A DNA stretch of 64,000 bases from Microbacterium sp. BR1 (GTDB lineage: Bacteria > Actinomycetota > Actinomycetes > Actinomycetales > Microbacteriaceae), in contig NZ_NMUN01000004.1 of NCBI RefSeq assembly GCF_002812725.1, positions 310,001-374,000 on the forward strand, in the 5' to 3' direction. Below, one piece after another: positions 25,908 through 33,866 of the stretch. Both the position numbers and the translations under genes were made by a program. The notes below the pieces were generated by a model that ran no database searches, was not told the DNA's origin, and saw only the letters and a list, made by a program, of their open reading frames with translations. Every line of letters begins with the position of its first letter. The first letter of the stretch is position 1.

Positions 25908-26969
25908 ATGAGCGCAAGCACCTACCGCGGCCAACTTGAGCGCAAGCGGAAGCAGCGGATCGACGCGGAGAAGAAGGCTGGAGAGTACCGCGGGAAGGAA
26001 TCGAAGAAGCGAGCTGAGTCCGCGGCAGCTCGTGCCGCGGCCAGCAAGTCGAAGAGCTCCAGCACCATCCAATCCAAGCTGCGTGAAGCCGAAAGGAAGG
26101 AATCGGAGGCTGCCGTGGCAGGTAAGGAGGCGAGTCGATGGCAGTCGCGTGCGGCCGGCTATGCCAAGGAGGAGATGGCGCTTGCCGACAAGCTCGCACG
26201 GGCAGAAGCATCCGAAAGCAACGCCGCTGAACGTAGACGCAAGCTGGAGCAACAGCGTGCGGATCGGCAAGCCGCGGCACAGCGCGCCGTGCTCGAGCGG
26301 CGGCTGAGCGCCACGGAGTCCGCCGTCTCGCAAGTCATTCGTGAGCTTCCTGCCCCGAAGCCTGAGAAGCTCCGCGTGCTGATGCTCGGCGCATCGTCGG
26401 AAGGCGATCTGCGCGTGGGGCGTGAGCAGAAGCGGATTCGTGCAGCGGTCGAGTCGGCGCTTCATCGTGACTTGGTTGACCTGGATGTCCGTCCTGCTGC
26501 AACGACGGCCGATCTGCTTGATGGCATCACGAAGTTCCGCCCGCACGTCGTTCACTTCTCCGGCCACAGCAACGAGGACTTGATCGTCTTCGAAGACGAA
26601 ACCGATATGCCCCACGAGGGTGTGATCGTGAGCGCGCGCGCCTTCGCTGCCGCGATCAATGCAACGGACGACCCGCCCTTGCTCGTTCTTCTGAACTCCT
26701 GCCGGTCTGCTGGTCAGCTTGACGCCCTCGTTGCCGACATTGTTCCGTTCGCGATTGGCATGGCAGACGAGATTGAAGACGGTGACGCGATCAGCTACGC
26801 GGCGCAGTTCTACGCCGCGGTGGCGAACGGACAGTCGATTAGCTCGGCCCATCTGTCTGGGCAGGCGGCTCTGCAACTGGCGGGTCTCGATGGCGCCGAC
26901 CTGCCGACTCTAGCCTGGGCAGAGGGCGTCGACCCATCCGCGACTTTGCTCGTGCGTCCGGCCGAGTGA
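25908..26969 (+). CDS. CHAT-domain (caspase-like) protease with N-terminal coiled coil
   Basis: 353 residues. Residues 1-140 are a Lys/Arg/Glu/Ala-rich coiled coil. From 155 a caspase-like fold follows: LRVLMLGAS, then RPHVVHFSGHSNED with catalytic His220, and LLVLLNSCRSAGQ with catalytic Cys265. CHAT proteases act as effectors in several bacterial immune systems. The gene is opposite in strand to the transfer genes on both sides, so it looks like inserted cargo. RBS GAGGAAG precedes ATG 25908. No sensor gene adjoins; its target and trigger are unknown. Confidence 0.78.
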   Translation: MSASTYRGQLERKRKQRIDAEKKAGEYRGKESKKRAESAAARAAASKSKSSSTIQSKLREAERKESEAAVAGKEASRWQSRAAGYAKEEMALADKLARAEASESNAAERRRKLEQQRADRQAAAQRAVLERRLSATESAVSQVIRELPAPKPEKLRVLMLGASSEGDLRVGREQKRIRAAVESALHRDLVDLDVRPAATTADLLDGITKFRPHVVHFSGHSNEDLIVFEDETDMPHEGVIVSARAFAAAINATDDPPLLVLLNSCRSAGQLDALVADIVPFAIGMADEIEDGDAISYAAQFYAAVANGQSISSAHLSGQAALQLAGLDGADLPTLAWAEGVDPSATLLVRPAE

Positions 26970-27010
26970 CTATGACCTGATCGGCGAGAGGGGACGCAGC
27001 GCGCGCGTCC

Positions 27011-28477
27011 TCACACGTCTCGACAGAGCGGGAGCGCGGCGACGGCGAATGCGGTGGCTTGCTGGCCGACGAGTCTGCGCGTTTCGCAGGACGCCTGGAC
27101 CGCGGCTTGCTCGATGGCGGCGATGGCGGCATCCAGCTCATCGACCGTGGGCGCGGAGACGGAGATGAGGCCGGTGTAGCGGAGCACGCCGTGCCCCGCG
27201 GTGAGGTCGGACTCCTGCTGTAGCACGTCCTGGTACTCAGCCGTGCGCGAGGCGTCCTCGACCTGCCCGATCTTCGCGCGTTGGGTTGCGTCGGAGAGCA
27301 GGCCGACCTTTTTCTTCCGCAGGTCGCGAGCCGCGATGTCGGCGCGAACTGGCGTGCAAATGAGCGAGAACGACCGCTGCACGCCGGAGGTGAGCAGCAA
27401 CGGGGCGAGGAATCCAGGGAACACCTGCGAGCGCGGCCACTCGGAGAGCCAAAGCACGGTGTGGTGCGCGGAGTCGGTGCGCACGCGATCCCAGCTCTCG
27501 GTCACCGCGACCGGCCCCGCGGTGGCGAGGGAACGCCCGATGTCGGCGTGCCGCTCCAGCGCGGGCGCGGCAGCTGGGTCGTAGGCGGAGCGCAGGATGA
27601 CAGCGACCTCGCCGGGCGCGAGCCAGCCGGTCGTGGCGAGGTCCGCAGCTCGCAGCGCTGTGACGAGCGTGGTCATCTCCTGACGCAGCACGGCGGCAGC
27701 TCCACGGATGCCGCCGCCCGCTGAGCGGATCTGTCGCCCCGAGGCGTTCATATCGAGCGCAATCGAGATGGTCGTCGCATGGCGCTCGCCGGTCGGCCCG
27801 GCACGCTCGATCAGCTCCCGGTAGGTGGTCGCAGGCCAGGATTCATCGTCGGTGCCGTGCCTGGCCCACCATTCGGCGAGCCCCGTGCCTGAGTCCGGTA
27901 GCGTCCGCTCGCAGACCTGGAGCCGGGCGATCCGGCCCGAGCGGCACGCGGTCGCGAGCACCCGACCCCAGCCGTAGATCCGCCGCTCCTGCTCGCTCGG
28001 ATCGAGCAGCACGAACGCCGGGTGCGTCACCCCCAGCACTGCGGTCAGGGTCTGAGCGTGGGGGTCGTGCACCATCGCCGCGCCCGTCTCGGGATCGACC
28101 CATTCGCGCAGCGCGGTCGCATCGCCGGGGAGCGCGAGCGTGCCGACCGGACGCGGCTTGATGACGCGGCGGCGGAAGATCAACTGCCCTGCGGTGCTCC
28201 GCCACATCCAGCGCGACACGATGGGCAGCCAGTCCACGAGCTTGCGCCCGCCCACGGGGACGACCGCGAGCAGCAGGCAGCTGAGCCAGATCGGGGATGT
28301 CCAGACCAGCCCCATGCCACCGCCCGTGTAGATCGTGGCGACGACGGTGACCACGCCGATGCCCAACACGATCAACTGCGAGATCGACAGTCCGAGCAGG
28401 ATGCCACGGTGCGCGAGTCGGGAGAACTGCACGGGGGAGAGCTGCTGCTCGGGAGCCGGGGAGTGCTGGGTGGCCAT
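27011..28477 (-). CDS. SCO6880-family type IV secretion protein
   Basis: 488 residues. An N-terminal soluble stub (SPVQFSRLAHRGILLGLSISQL) leads into two membrane helices (about 28-52 and 58-80), as in PrgI/SCO6880 proteins. A large cytoplasmic domain follows without a P loop, with DPHAQTLTAVLGVTHPAFVLLDPSEQERR near 138-165. The family replaces part of the VirB3/VirB4 function in actinobacterial conjugation. It lies 3 bases after the TrbL-like stop. Confidence 0.82.
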   Translation of the reverse strand: MATQHSPAPEQQLSPVQFSRLAHRGILLGLSISQLIVLGIGVVTVVATIYTGGGMGLVWTSPIWLSCLLLAVVPVGGRKLVDWLPIVSRWMWRSTAGQLIFRRRVIKPRPVGTLALPGDATALREWVDPETGAAMVHDPHAQTLTAVLGVTHPAFVLLDPSEQERRIYGWGRVLATACRSGRIARLQVCERTLPDSGTGLAEWWARHGTDDESWPATTYRELIERAGPTGERHATTISIALDMNASGRQIRSAGGGIRGAAAVLRQEMTTLVTALRAADLATTGWLAPGEVAVILRSAYDPAAAPALERHADIGRSLATAGPVAVTESWDRVRTDSAHHTVLWLSEWPRSQVFPGFLAPLLLTSGVQRSFSLICTPVRADIAARDLRKKKVGLLSDATQRAKIGQVEDASRTAEYQDVLQQESDLTAGHGVLRYTGLISVSAPTVDELDAAIAAIEQAAVQASCETRRLVGQQATAFAVAALPLCRDV

Positions 28478-28480
28478 GTT

Positions 28481-29770
28481 CTACCCCTTCCTTGGCGCTA
28501 CGGGTATCGGCGGCGTGGATGTCTCTGCGTGCCCGGCTGCTGCGCCGCCGACCGCGGCACCGACTTTCGGCCCAGTCGTCGCCGCGGCTTTGACGACCTG
28601 CGCTCCGACGACGGCTGCGGCCGCGGGGCCGGCCGCTGCTGCCCCGGCACCTGCCGCGCCTCCCGACGCCGCCGCTCCGCCGCCGGAAGCGGCCGCCCCG
28701 CCACCTGCGCCCGCAGCGCCGCCTGCTGCGCCACTTGCAGCGGGAGCTGTGCTCGGTGCGGGAGGAGTCCCGCCTCTCGCGCCGCTTTGCCCTCCGAGGA
28801 CGGACTTTGCCGCGTTCGGCTGGGCCTTGACCGGCAGCGGGACGGGCCGGTTGAGCGCCGACTTCGCTTCCTGCTCGCTCGACATCGCGTGGTACATGTC
28901 GAAGCCCACGAACGAGATGAACTTGTACGTCAGGTACGGCGCGAACGCGGCGATGAACATCAGCACGACGCCCGAGATCGGGTCACTGATCGAGGCGAGG
29001 TCGAGGTCGATGGGAGCGCTGATCTGCCCAATGGCGACCAGGAGCACGACGACGATGACGAGCTTCGAGAAGATGAGCGCCACGACGAACGCCGCCCAGC
29101 GTCCGAACCAACCCTTCGCGGCATCCCAGGTGAACCCGGCGAGTGCGATGGGCGCGAAGACAATGGCGACCAGCAGAAGCGCCTTACGGATAAGCAGCGT
29201 GAACCACACGATGCCCGCACCCGCGATGCCGAGCCCGGCAAGGAAGATCGTGATGATCGCACCGACGCCGGGCGAGGCGATGTTGATCGTCGTCAACCCA
29301 GCGGCGAGCAGTGCCATGCGGTCACCGATGCCTTCCATCGTGTTGCCAGTCGCCTGCACGATGCCGATGGTGAGCTGATCGGTGACCTCCAACAGGGTCG
29401 CGGTGAGGGTGATGGTGACGAACGATCCGAGCACCGACTTGGCAAGTCCCACGCCCGCGCGCGACAGTGCCATCGGATCTCGATGCACGAGCCCGGTGAT
29501 GAGCTGGAGGCAGAAGAAGACGAGCATGACGAAGATCGCCACCCCGAACAGCACGTTATAGACCGAGACGTACTGGCTTCCGGTCACGTCGACGAGCGTG
29601 GTCGAGTCGAACACCGCCCACACGCTCTCGAACAGCCAGGCGGCGGCCTGCCCCATTGCCTGCGCAAGCCAGTCGAACGGCGCGGAGATGAGCGACGCAG
29701 TTCCCTCACCCACGGCATCGCACACTGACGCGATGACGGGCACATCACAAACACTCATCGGCTCAGCCAT
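28481..29770 (-). CDS. TrbL/VirB6-like membrane channel protein
   Basis: 429 residues. A signal-like N-terminus is followed by amphipathic helix FDWLAQAMGQAAAWLFESV. Six or more membrane helices lie between 65 and 290, including VLFGVAIFVMLVFFCLQLITG and LLLVAIVFAPIALAGFTW. The last 130 residues are a low-complexity Ala/Gly/Pro tail, common in actinobacterial TrbL proteins. It would form the inner-membrane part of the mating channel. Start ATG 29770; a second Met is four codons later. Confidence 0.82.
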   Translation of the reverse strand: MAEPMSVCDVPVIASVCDAVGEGTASLISAPFDWLAQAMGQAAAWLFESVWAVFDSTTLVDVTGSQYVSVYNVLFGVAIFVMLVFFCLQLITGLVHRDPMALSRAGVGLAKSVLGSFVTITLTATLLEVTDQLTIGIVQATGNTMEGIGDRMALLAAGLTTINIASPGVGAIITIFLAGLGIAGAGIVWFTLLIRKALLLVAIVFAPIALAGFTWDAAKGWFGRWAAFVVALIFSKLVIVVVLLVAIGQISAPIDLDLASISDPISGVVLMFIAAFAPYLTYKFISFVGFDMYHAMSSEQEAKSALNRPVPLPVKAQPNAAKSVLGGQSGARGGTPPAPSTAPAASGAAGGAAGAGGGAAASGGGAAASGGAAGAGAAAAGPAAAAVVGAQVVKAAATTGPKVGAAVGGAAAGHAETSTPPIPVAPRKG

Positions 29771-29788
29771 CTCAACTCGGTCGTGGTG

Positions 29789-30058
29789 CTAGACCGACTG
29801 GCCGACGTTCCAGAAGAAGTTGACCAGGGTGACGGATGCCCCGCAGATGATGGCCGCGCCGCACGAGACGAGCACGCCGACCTTGCCCCGGCTGGCGAGG
29901 TGCGGATTCGAGCTGTTCGCCCCGTAGCCCCAGACCACGGCCGAGATGATGAGGGCGAGGACAGCGAGGATGAGCCCCACCGTCATGGCCGCGCCGACGA
30001 TGACACGAAGCTGTTCGATGCCGGGCAACCCGTCGGTATTGGGGTCGATGTCGATCAC
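29789..30058 (-). CDS. DUF6112-like small membrane protein (copy 1)
   Basis: 89 residues, two membrane helices (about 19-44 and 62-85) separated by GANSSNPHLASRGKVG. Size and topology resemble VirB2/TrbC-type subunits; the family (DUF6112) lies next to TrbL and SCO6880 genes in actinobacterial elements. It is first in the operon running to 27011 and has copy B of the 19-bp motif upstream. A paralogue at 40009-40275 shares IVGA..TV.LILAVL.L.I.A.VW.. and the ending. Confidence 0.78.
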   Translation of the reverse strand: MIDIDPNTDGLPGIEQLRVIVGAAMTVGLILAVLALIISAVVWGYGANSSNPHLASRGKVGVLVSCGAAIICGASVTLVNFFWNVGQSV

Positions 30059-30100
30059 TGTGTGCTCCTTGGGACTGGCGGGAGAAGGTTTCTCGCTAGT

Positions 30101-30119
30101 CAGGTGCGCACGCAGTCCC
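30101..30119 (-). promoter_or_regulatory. 19-bp ICE motif, copy B (upstream of the TrbL/SCO6880 operon)
   Basis: Plus-strand CAGGTGCGCACGCAGTCCC, 43 bases before the ATG at 30058. It matches copy A at 14 of 19 positions. The remaining gap to 30289 shows no gene. Confidence 0.5.
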
Positions 30120-30289
30120 GGTTACGCTTCCACGTCGTCGTGGACGCCGACCTGCGACAGCTCGATCCGCCTGCCGATTGCCCGACAGTGCGAGGGACGG
30201 GCCGAAGCAGCGTTGATCTCGAAAGCTGCACTCCAGGAGAGGGCCGCGGCACTGACCCGTGGCGCGTCACCGGCCCAGCACGATGGGGT

Positions 30290-30907
30290 CTACGACATGG
30301 GGCGATGCGCCCTTGGGTGGCCGCGAGTAGGTGAGTCTGCGGGCCACCCGTTCACGTCCATACGCCCGTCGTTGCTCAGGCGAATCTCGACTCTTTGCCG
30401 ACCGTCGCTCGTTCGCTCAATGGAGCTGTCGTATCGGTCGGTGAGGTAGTGGAACACCTGATTACTCGACCCGGCCCAGGCGCGCTCAGTCTCCGGCAGC
30501 TCGGCGATGTAGCGGCCGTCGACGAGCACATCGGTGTGGCTCAGGAGTGCTTCGGTTCCGGGGAGCGGGTCGCTGCGAAGCTCGGCAAGGGTGTAGCCCG
30601 AGAACACCATCACGGACAGATCCAATAGTTGGGCACCGGCCGCGAACTCGGCGAGCCCTTGCGCCTGGAGCATGGGTTCACCGCCCAGCAGAGTAACGCC
30701 CTCTATGTCGAACCGAGTCTTCGCATCCATCAGTCGTTCGAGGAGAGACTCCGATGAGACGAGTTCCCGAGGCGCGATGCGCAGGAAGTTCGGATTGCAG
30801 CAGCCTGGGCAGAGAAACTGGCAGCCCTGAACCCAAAGTGCCGCTCGGCGACCGGGGCCTTCGGCCTCGGTCGCGGGCAGCCAGGATGCGAGGTTGATCC
30901 AGCTCAT
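30290..30907 (-). CDS. Radical SAM activating-enzyme-like protein
   Basis: 205 residues. The [4Fe-4S] motif is QGCQFLCPGCCNP with Cys29, Cys33 and Cys36 (Cys-x3-Cys-x2-Cys), followed by the glycine-rich EGVTLLGGEPMLQAQG that contacts SAM. It is NrdG/PFL-activase-like in size, with no auxiliary cluster and no obvious glycyl-radical enzyme nearby. It is the last gene of a five-gene operon, overlapping the AAA+ gene by ATGA. In this context it may modify a partner protein or nucleic acid. Substrate unknown. Confidence 0.82.
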   Translation of the reverse strand: MSWINLASWLPATEAEGPGRRAALWVQGCQFLCPGCCNPNFLRIAPRELVSSESLLERLMDAKTRFDIEGVTLLGGEPMLQAQGLAEFAAGAQLLDLSVMVFSGYTLAELRSDPLPGTEALLSHTDVLVDGRYIAELPETERAWAGSSNQVFHYLTDRYDSSIERTSDGRQRVEIRLSNDGRMDVNGWPADSPTRGHPRAHRPMS

Positions 30908-32742
30908 TGCACCAATTGGAATCCGAACTCCGGCCCATCGCTGAGCTGCGAGACGCGGAGGGTGCGACCGTCTGCATCGAGCGGCGACGCCAGGTTCTCG
31001 AAGAGGAACGTGGCAAGCGGGTCGATGATTCGCTCAGACAGCGCCGCAAGCACGCCGCGACCGCCCGCGGTGTGGTCCATTGTGGATACCACCGCTGTGA
31101 GCGCCCGCACCTCATCATCGAACTTGATGTCACGGATGCCCCACTTCTCCTGGAGCCGCAGGCGCAGGGGTGTGAGCTTCGAGCGAGCGATCTGCACGAG
31201 GAAGTCGTCGTTGTCGATGAAGTCGAAGGGAATGATGTTGGCCTCCCCGATCCGTCCCAGGAGCTCTGGCCGGTGAAGGTGTTCGACAAAGTGATCGCGG
31301 ACGCGCTCGATGAACTCGTCTCGGACGTTCGGCGAGCGGCGGTTCACTTCAGCAGCCCCGATGTTGGACGTGAACACGATGAAGGTGTCGGCGAACTGCA
31401 CAGTCTCGCCGCGGCCATCCGTAAGCCTGCCGTCTTCGAGGATCTGGAGGAACTTGTCGAGGATTCGCCCGTGGGCCTTTTCGATCTCGTCGAACAGCAG
31501 AACCGAGAATGGCCGCTTCTTGACAGCGTTGGTGAGCTGCCCGCCCTCCTCGAAGCCGACGTAGCCAGGCGGCGCGCCGACGAGCCGCTGGTCGGCGTGC
31601 TCGTGGTTGTACTCGGACATATCGAAGCGAATGCACGCTTCCTCGTCGCCGAAGAGGAACTGGGCGAGGGACTTCGCTAGCTCGGTCTTGCCGACCCCTG
31701 TGGGGCCGACGAAGAACAGGACGCCCTTGGGGGTGCGCTGCTTCCGCGAATGCTGAAGGCCAGAGAGCCCGGTGTAGGCGCGGATCAGCACCTTGTTCAC
31801 GGCTTCGATTGCCCGGTCCTGGCCCTTCACCCGTTCCCGGAGCGTCTGCGTCGTGGTGCGCAGCTTGTCTCGATTCAGTTGTTCCCACGGGCTCGTGTGC
31901 TCGCCGAACTTGTACAGGCTGACCAGCGACTCGGCGCTCAAACCTCGTTGGTTGCCGGAGAGCGCGGCGATGTTGTGGATGTCTTTGATCGTGAGCCCGT
32001 CGAGCGCGTCGACCAGATCTGTGAGTCCGCGAGTGTTCGGAGCAACCTGAGTAGTGACCTGAAGCGCCGTCCCCAGACCGAGGATCGCTTCCTCGCGCTG
32101 CTCGCGATTGGGGAGCGGGACGTTGACTGTCGCCCAGTCGGGATTGTTGACGTACAGGGCGGGTGGGAGGACTGCCAAGCCGTTGCATACCAGCACGACC
32201 ACTGGCGGGCGTGACGTAGCTGCCGTTCCCGCAAGCGGCGCATCGCGTGTCGCCTTGCCAAGTAGAGTCAGCCAGTCGCGCTCACCGGCTGGCAGGTTGT
32301 TCGGCTCGCCGAACATGTACTCGGTCCAGTCGAGGACGAACGCCGGGGCGTCTGCCGTCTCGGACTTGACGGCATTGGCAACGACATTGAGAAACTCAAT
32401 TGGATCGGCGGCGATCCTGCCCGACGGGGCGCGCTGAGGTCGGGCACCGGCATCGTAGGCTTCGCCATCCTGGCTGGGCTGTGCAGGTGTCGCGGCCGAC
32501 ACAACATCACGCCACTGCGCAGCGGAGACGCCCTGGACACCGTTGACCCGATCCCAGAGGATCACCTGGCGGTAACCGCCCGCTTTCAGCACGTCGACGG
32601 TCGCGTCCATCACGCTGATCGGGCCGCGACGACCCTGTGGGTCGCGGGTGATATCCCGGACATTGCCGAAGAGCACCACGCCGCGCCGTACCCGAATCTC
32701 ACGACTCAGCGCGGCGTGCCACAGTGTCGCCTGGGTACTCAT
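30904..32742 (-). CDS. Clp-like AAA+ ATPase with a degenerate N-terminal P-loop domain
   Basis: 612 residues. The C-terminal half (about 300-560) is a ClpB/ClpA second-ring type module: KGVLFFVGPTGVGKTELAK (Walker A 346-353), VLLFDEIEKAH (Walker B) and a GRLTDGRGETV loop. The N-terminal half (1-280) looks like a second, degenerate ATPase domain: ILWDRVNGVQG, APAFVLDWTEY and PPVVVLVCNGLAVLPP lack a Walker A. That half recalls Ycf46-type proteins. It probably remodels a protein or nucleoprotein partner. Overlaps both neighbours by 4 bases. Confidence 0.82.
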   Translation of the reverse strand: MSTQATLWHAALSREIRVRRGVVLFGNVRDITRDPQGRRGPISVMDATVDVLKAGGYRQVILWDRVNGVQGVSAAQWRDVVSAATPAQPSQDGEAYDAGARPQRAPSGRIAADPIEFLNVVANAVKSETADAPAFVLDWTEYMFGEPNNLPAGERDWLTLLGKATRDAPLAGTAATSRPPVVVLVCNGLAVLPPALYVNNPDWATVNVPLPNREQREEAILGLGTALQVTTQVAPNTRGLTDLVDALDGLTIKDIHNIAALSGNQRGLSAESLVSLYKFGEHTSPWEQLNRDKLRTTTQTLRERVKGQDRAIEAVNKVLIRAYTGLSGLQHSRKQRTPKGVLFFVGPTGVGKTELAKSLAQFLFGDEEACIRFDMSEYNHEHADQRLVGAPPGYVGFEEGGQLTNAVKKRPFSVLLFDEIEKAHGRILDKFLQILEDGRLTDGRGETVQFADTFIVFTSNIGAAEVNRRSPNVRDEFIERVRDHFVEHLHRPELLGRIGEANIIPFDFIDNDDFLVQIARSKLTPLRLRLQEKWGIRDIKFDDEVRALTAVVSTMDHTAGGRGVLAALSERIIDPLATFLFENLASPLDADGRTLRVSQLSDGPEFGFQLVQ

Positions 32743-33866
32743 GCTCGATTTGTCCTTCCCGGTTGTGGCCGCGCGGCGGCATCCTGATCGTCGGGATTGC
32801 GCCAGGCGACAACCTCCTCCGTGAGTTGGATGCCGTAGATCTCCTGGAGGGCGGGCACAACCGCGTCGATGTCGGCGTCGCAGGTCGATCCCTTGTATCC
32901 CGAGAAGTCGTACTCAAGTTTCCCGTCAAGCGTGAGGCTGAATGTTGCGCTGGCACCGCTGGCCCGTGTTCCGACGACGACGACTTCGTTGCTGTCCGGG
33001 GAGAGCTGAATGAGTCGAGGATTCTCGACCTGGAATCCGGCATCCTCCAGTGCGCCCATCACGCCGCGAACTGCCTCACGCCGCGACTCCTCGGGATCGT
33101 CAAACGTCGAAGCGTCCTCATCCTCGGTATCAGGGACGTCGAGGCTCGGCTCGGGTGCCTCTGCGGCAAGCGACCGCTGCATCTCTTCGACCTCGGCTTC
33201 GGCCCGTCTCAGGCTCGCAGCCTCCGATTCGGCCCTGGCACGCAGCGCTCCCAGCGAGGCGATGACGTCCGCTGGCGTCGTCGGGCTGCCGTCGGTATCG
33301 AGCGACTGGCGGAGTGCCGCGAGTTCGGTGTAGACGAGATCACGGGTGTAGTGGTCCGTCCATCCGTCCAGTGTTTCGCGCCAGGCAGTCTCCAGTGCGC
33401 TCTCGGCTGGTGCTAGTGGCCGTTCGTTCAGGTCGGGGGGCGCTGGACGCCCGCCCGCCCCGCTGTTCGTCTGGCGCTGGTGCTCCGCTGCGCGGCTCTC
33501 GCCCCGCTGCTGGCGCGCGGCGCGCGGGAGCGGGCCGACGATTGGGCCAATTGACTGACTCAGCGCCTTGGCCCTGGCAGGGTCCGACGCGCTCAGCGTC
33601 CTGGCATGGGCAATCATTCCCTCTGCGGTCTCGAAGTCGTCGCTAACGTAGGCGTCGAGCCCCTGGTTGCGGATGTCATCCAAGATCGCCTGGTAGCGAT
33701 CGAGGTGCTGCCTGGTGATGGACGCTGAGCGCGCGGCCCACTCTGCGTGGCGACGTTCCGCTTCCGCTCTCTTTGCGGCGTCCGCCGCTGCCGATTGAGC
33801 CGCCCGCGCAGCCAGCGCGGCAGCATCCAGCGCTCGCGAATAGTTGAACGACGCTCGACGGCTCAT
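32739..33866 (-). CDS. Coiled-coil protein with a DUF2997-like C-terminus
   Basis: 375 residues. Residues 1-60 are Ala/Arg/Glu-rich helix. The middle includes long helices with LGALRARAESEAASLRRAEAEVEEMQ. The C-terminal 80 residues resemble the small DUF2997 family: FSLTLDGKLEYDFSGYKGSTC followed by a helix with VVPALQEIYG. DUF2997 genes often lie beside AAA+ ATPase, DUF1257 and 4Fe-4S genes, which supports the reading. It is likely an adaptor or substrate of the AAA+ protein. The DUF2997 match is by eye only. Confidence 0.68.
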   Translation of the reverse strand: MSRRASFNYSRALDAAALAARAAQSAAADAAKRAEAERRHAEWAARSASITRQHLDRYQAILDDIRNQGLDAYVSDDFETAEGMIAHARTLSASDPARAKALSQSIGPIVGPLPRAARQQRGESRAAEHQRQTNSGAGGRPAPPDLNERPLAPAESALETAWRETLDGWTDHYTRDLVYTELAALRQSLDTDGSPTTPADVIASLGALRARAESEAASLRRAEAEVEEMQRSLAAEAPEPSLDVPDTEDEDASTFDDPEESRREAVRGVMGALEDAGFQVENPRLIQLSPDSNEVVVVGTRASGASATFSLTLDGKLEYDFSGYKGSTCDADIDAVVPALQEIYGIQLTEEVVAWRNPDDQDAAARPQPGRTNRA

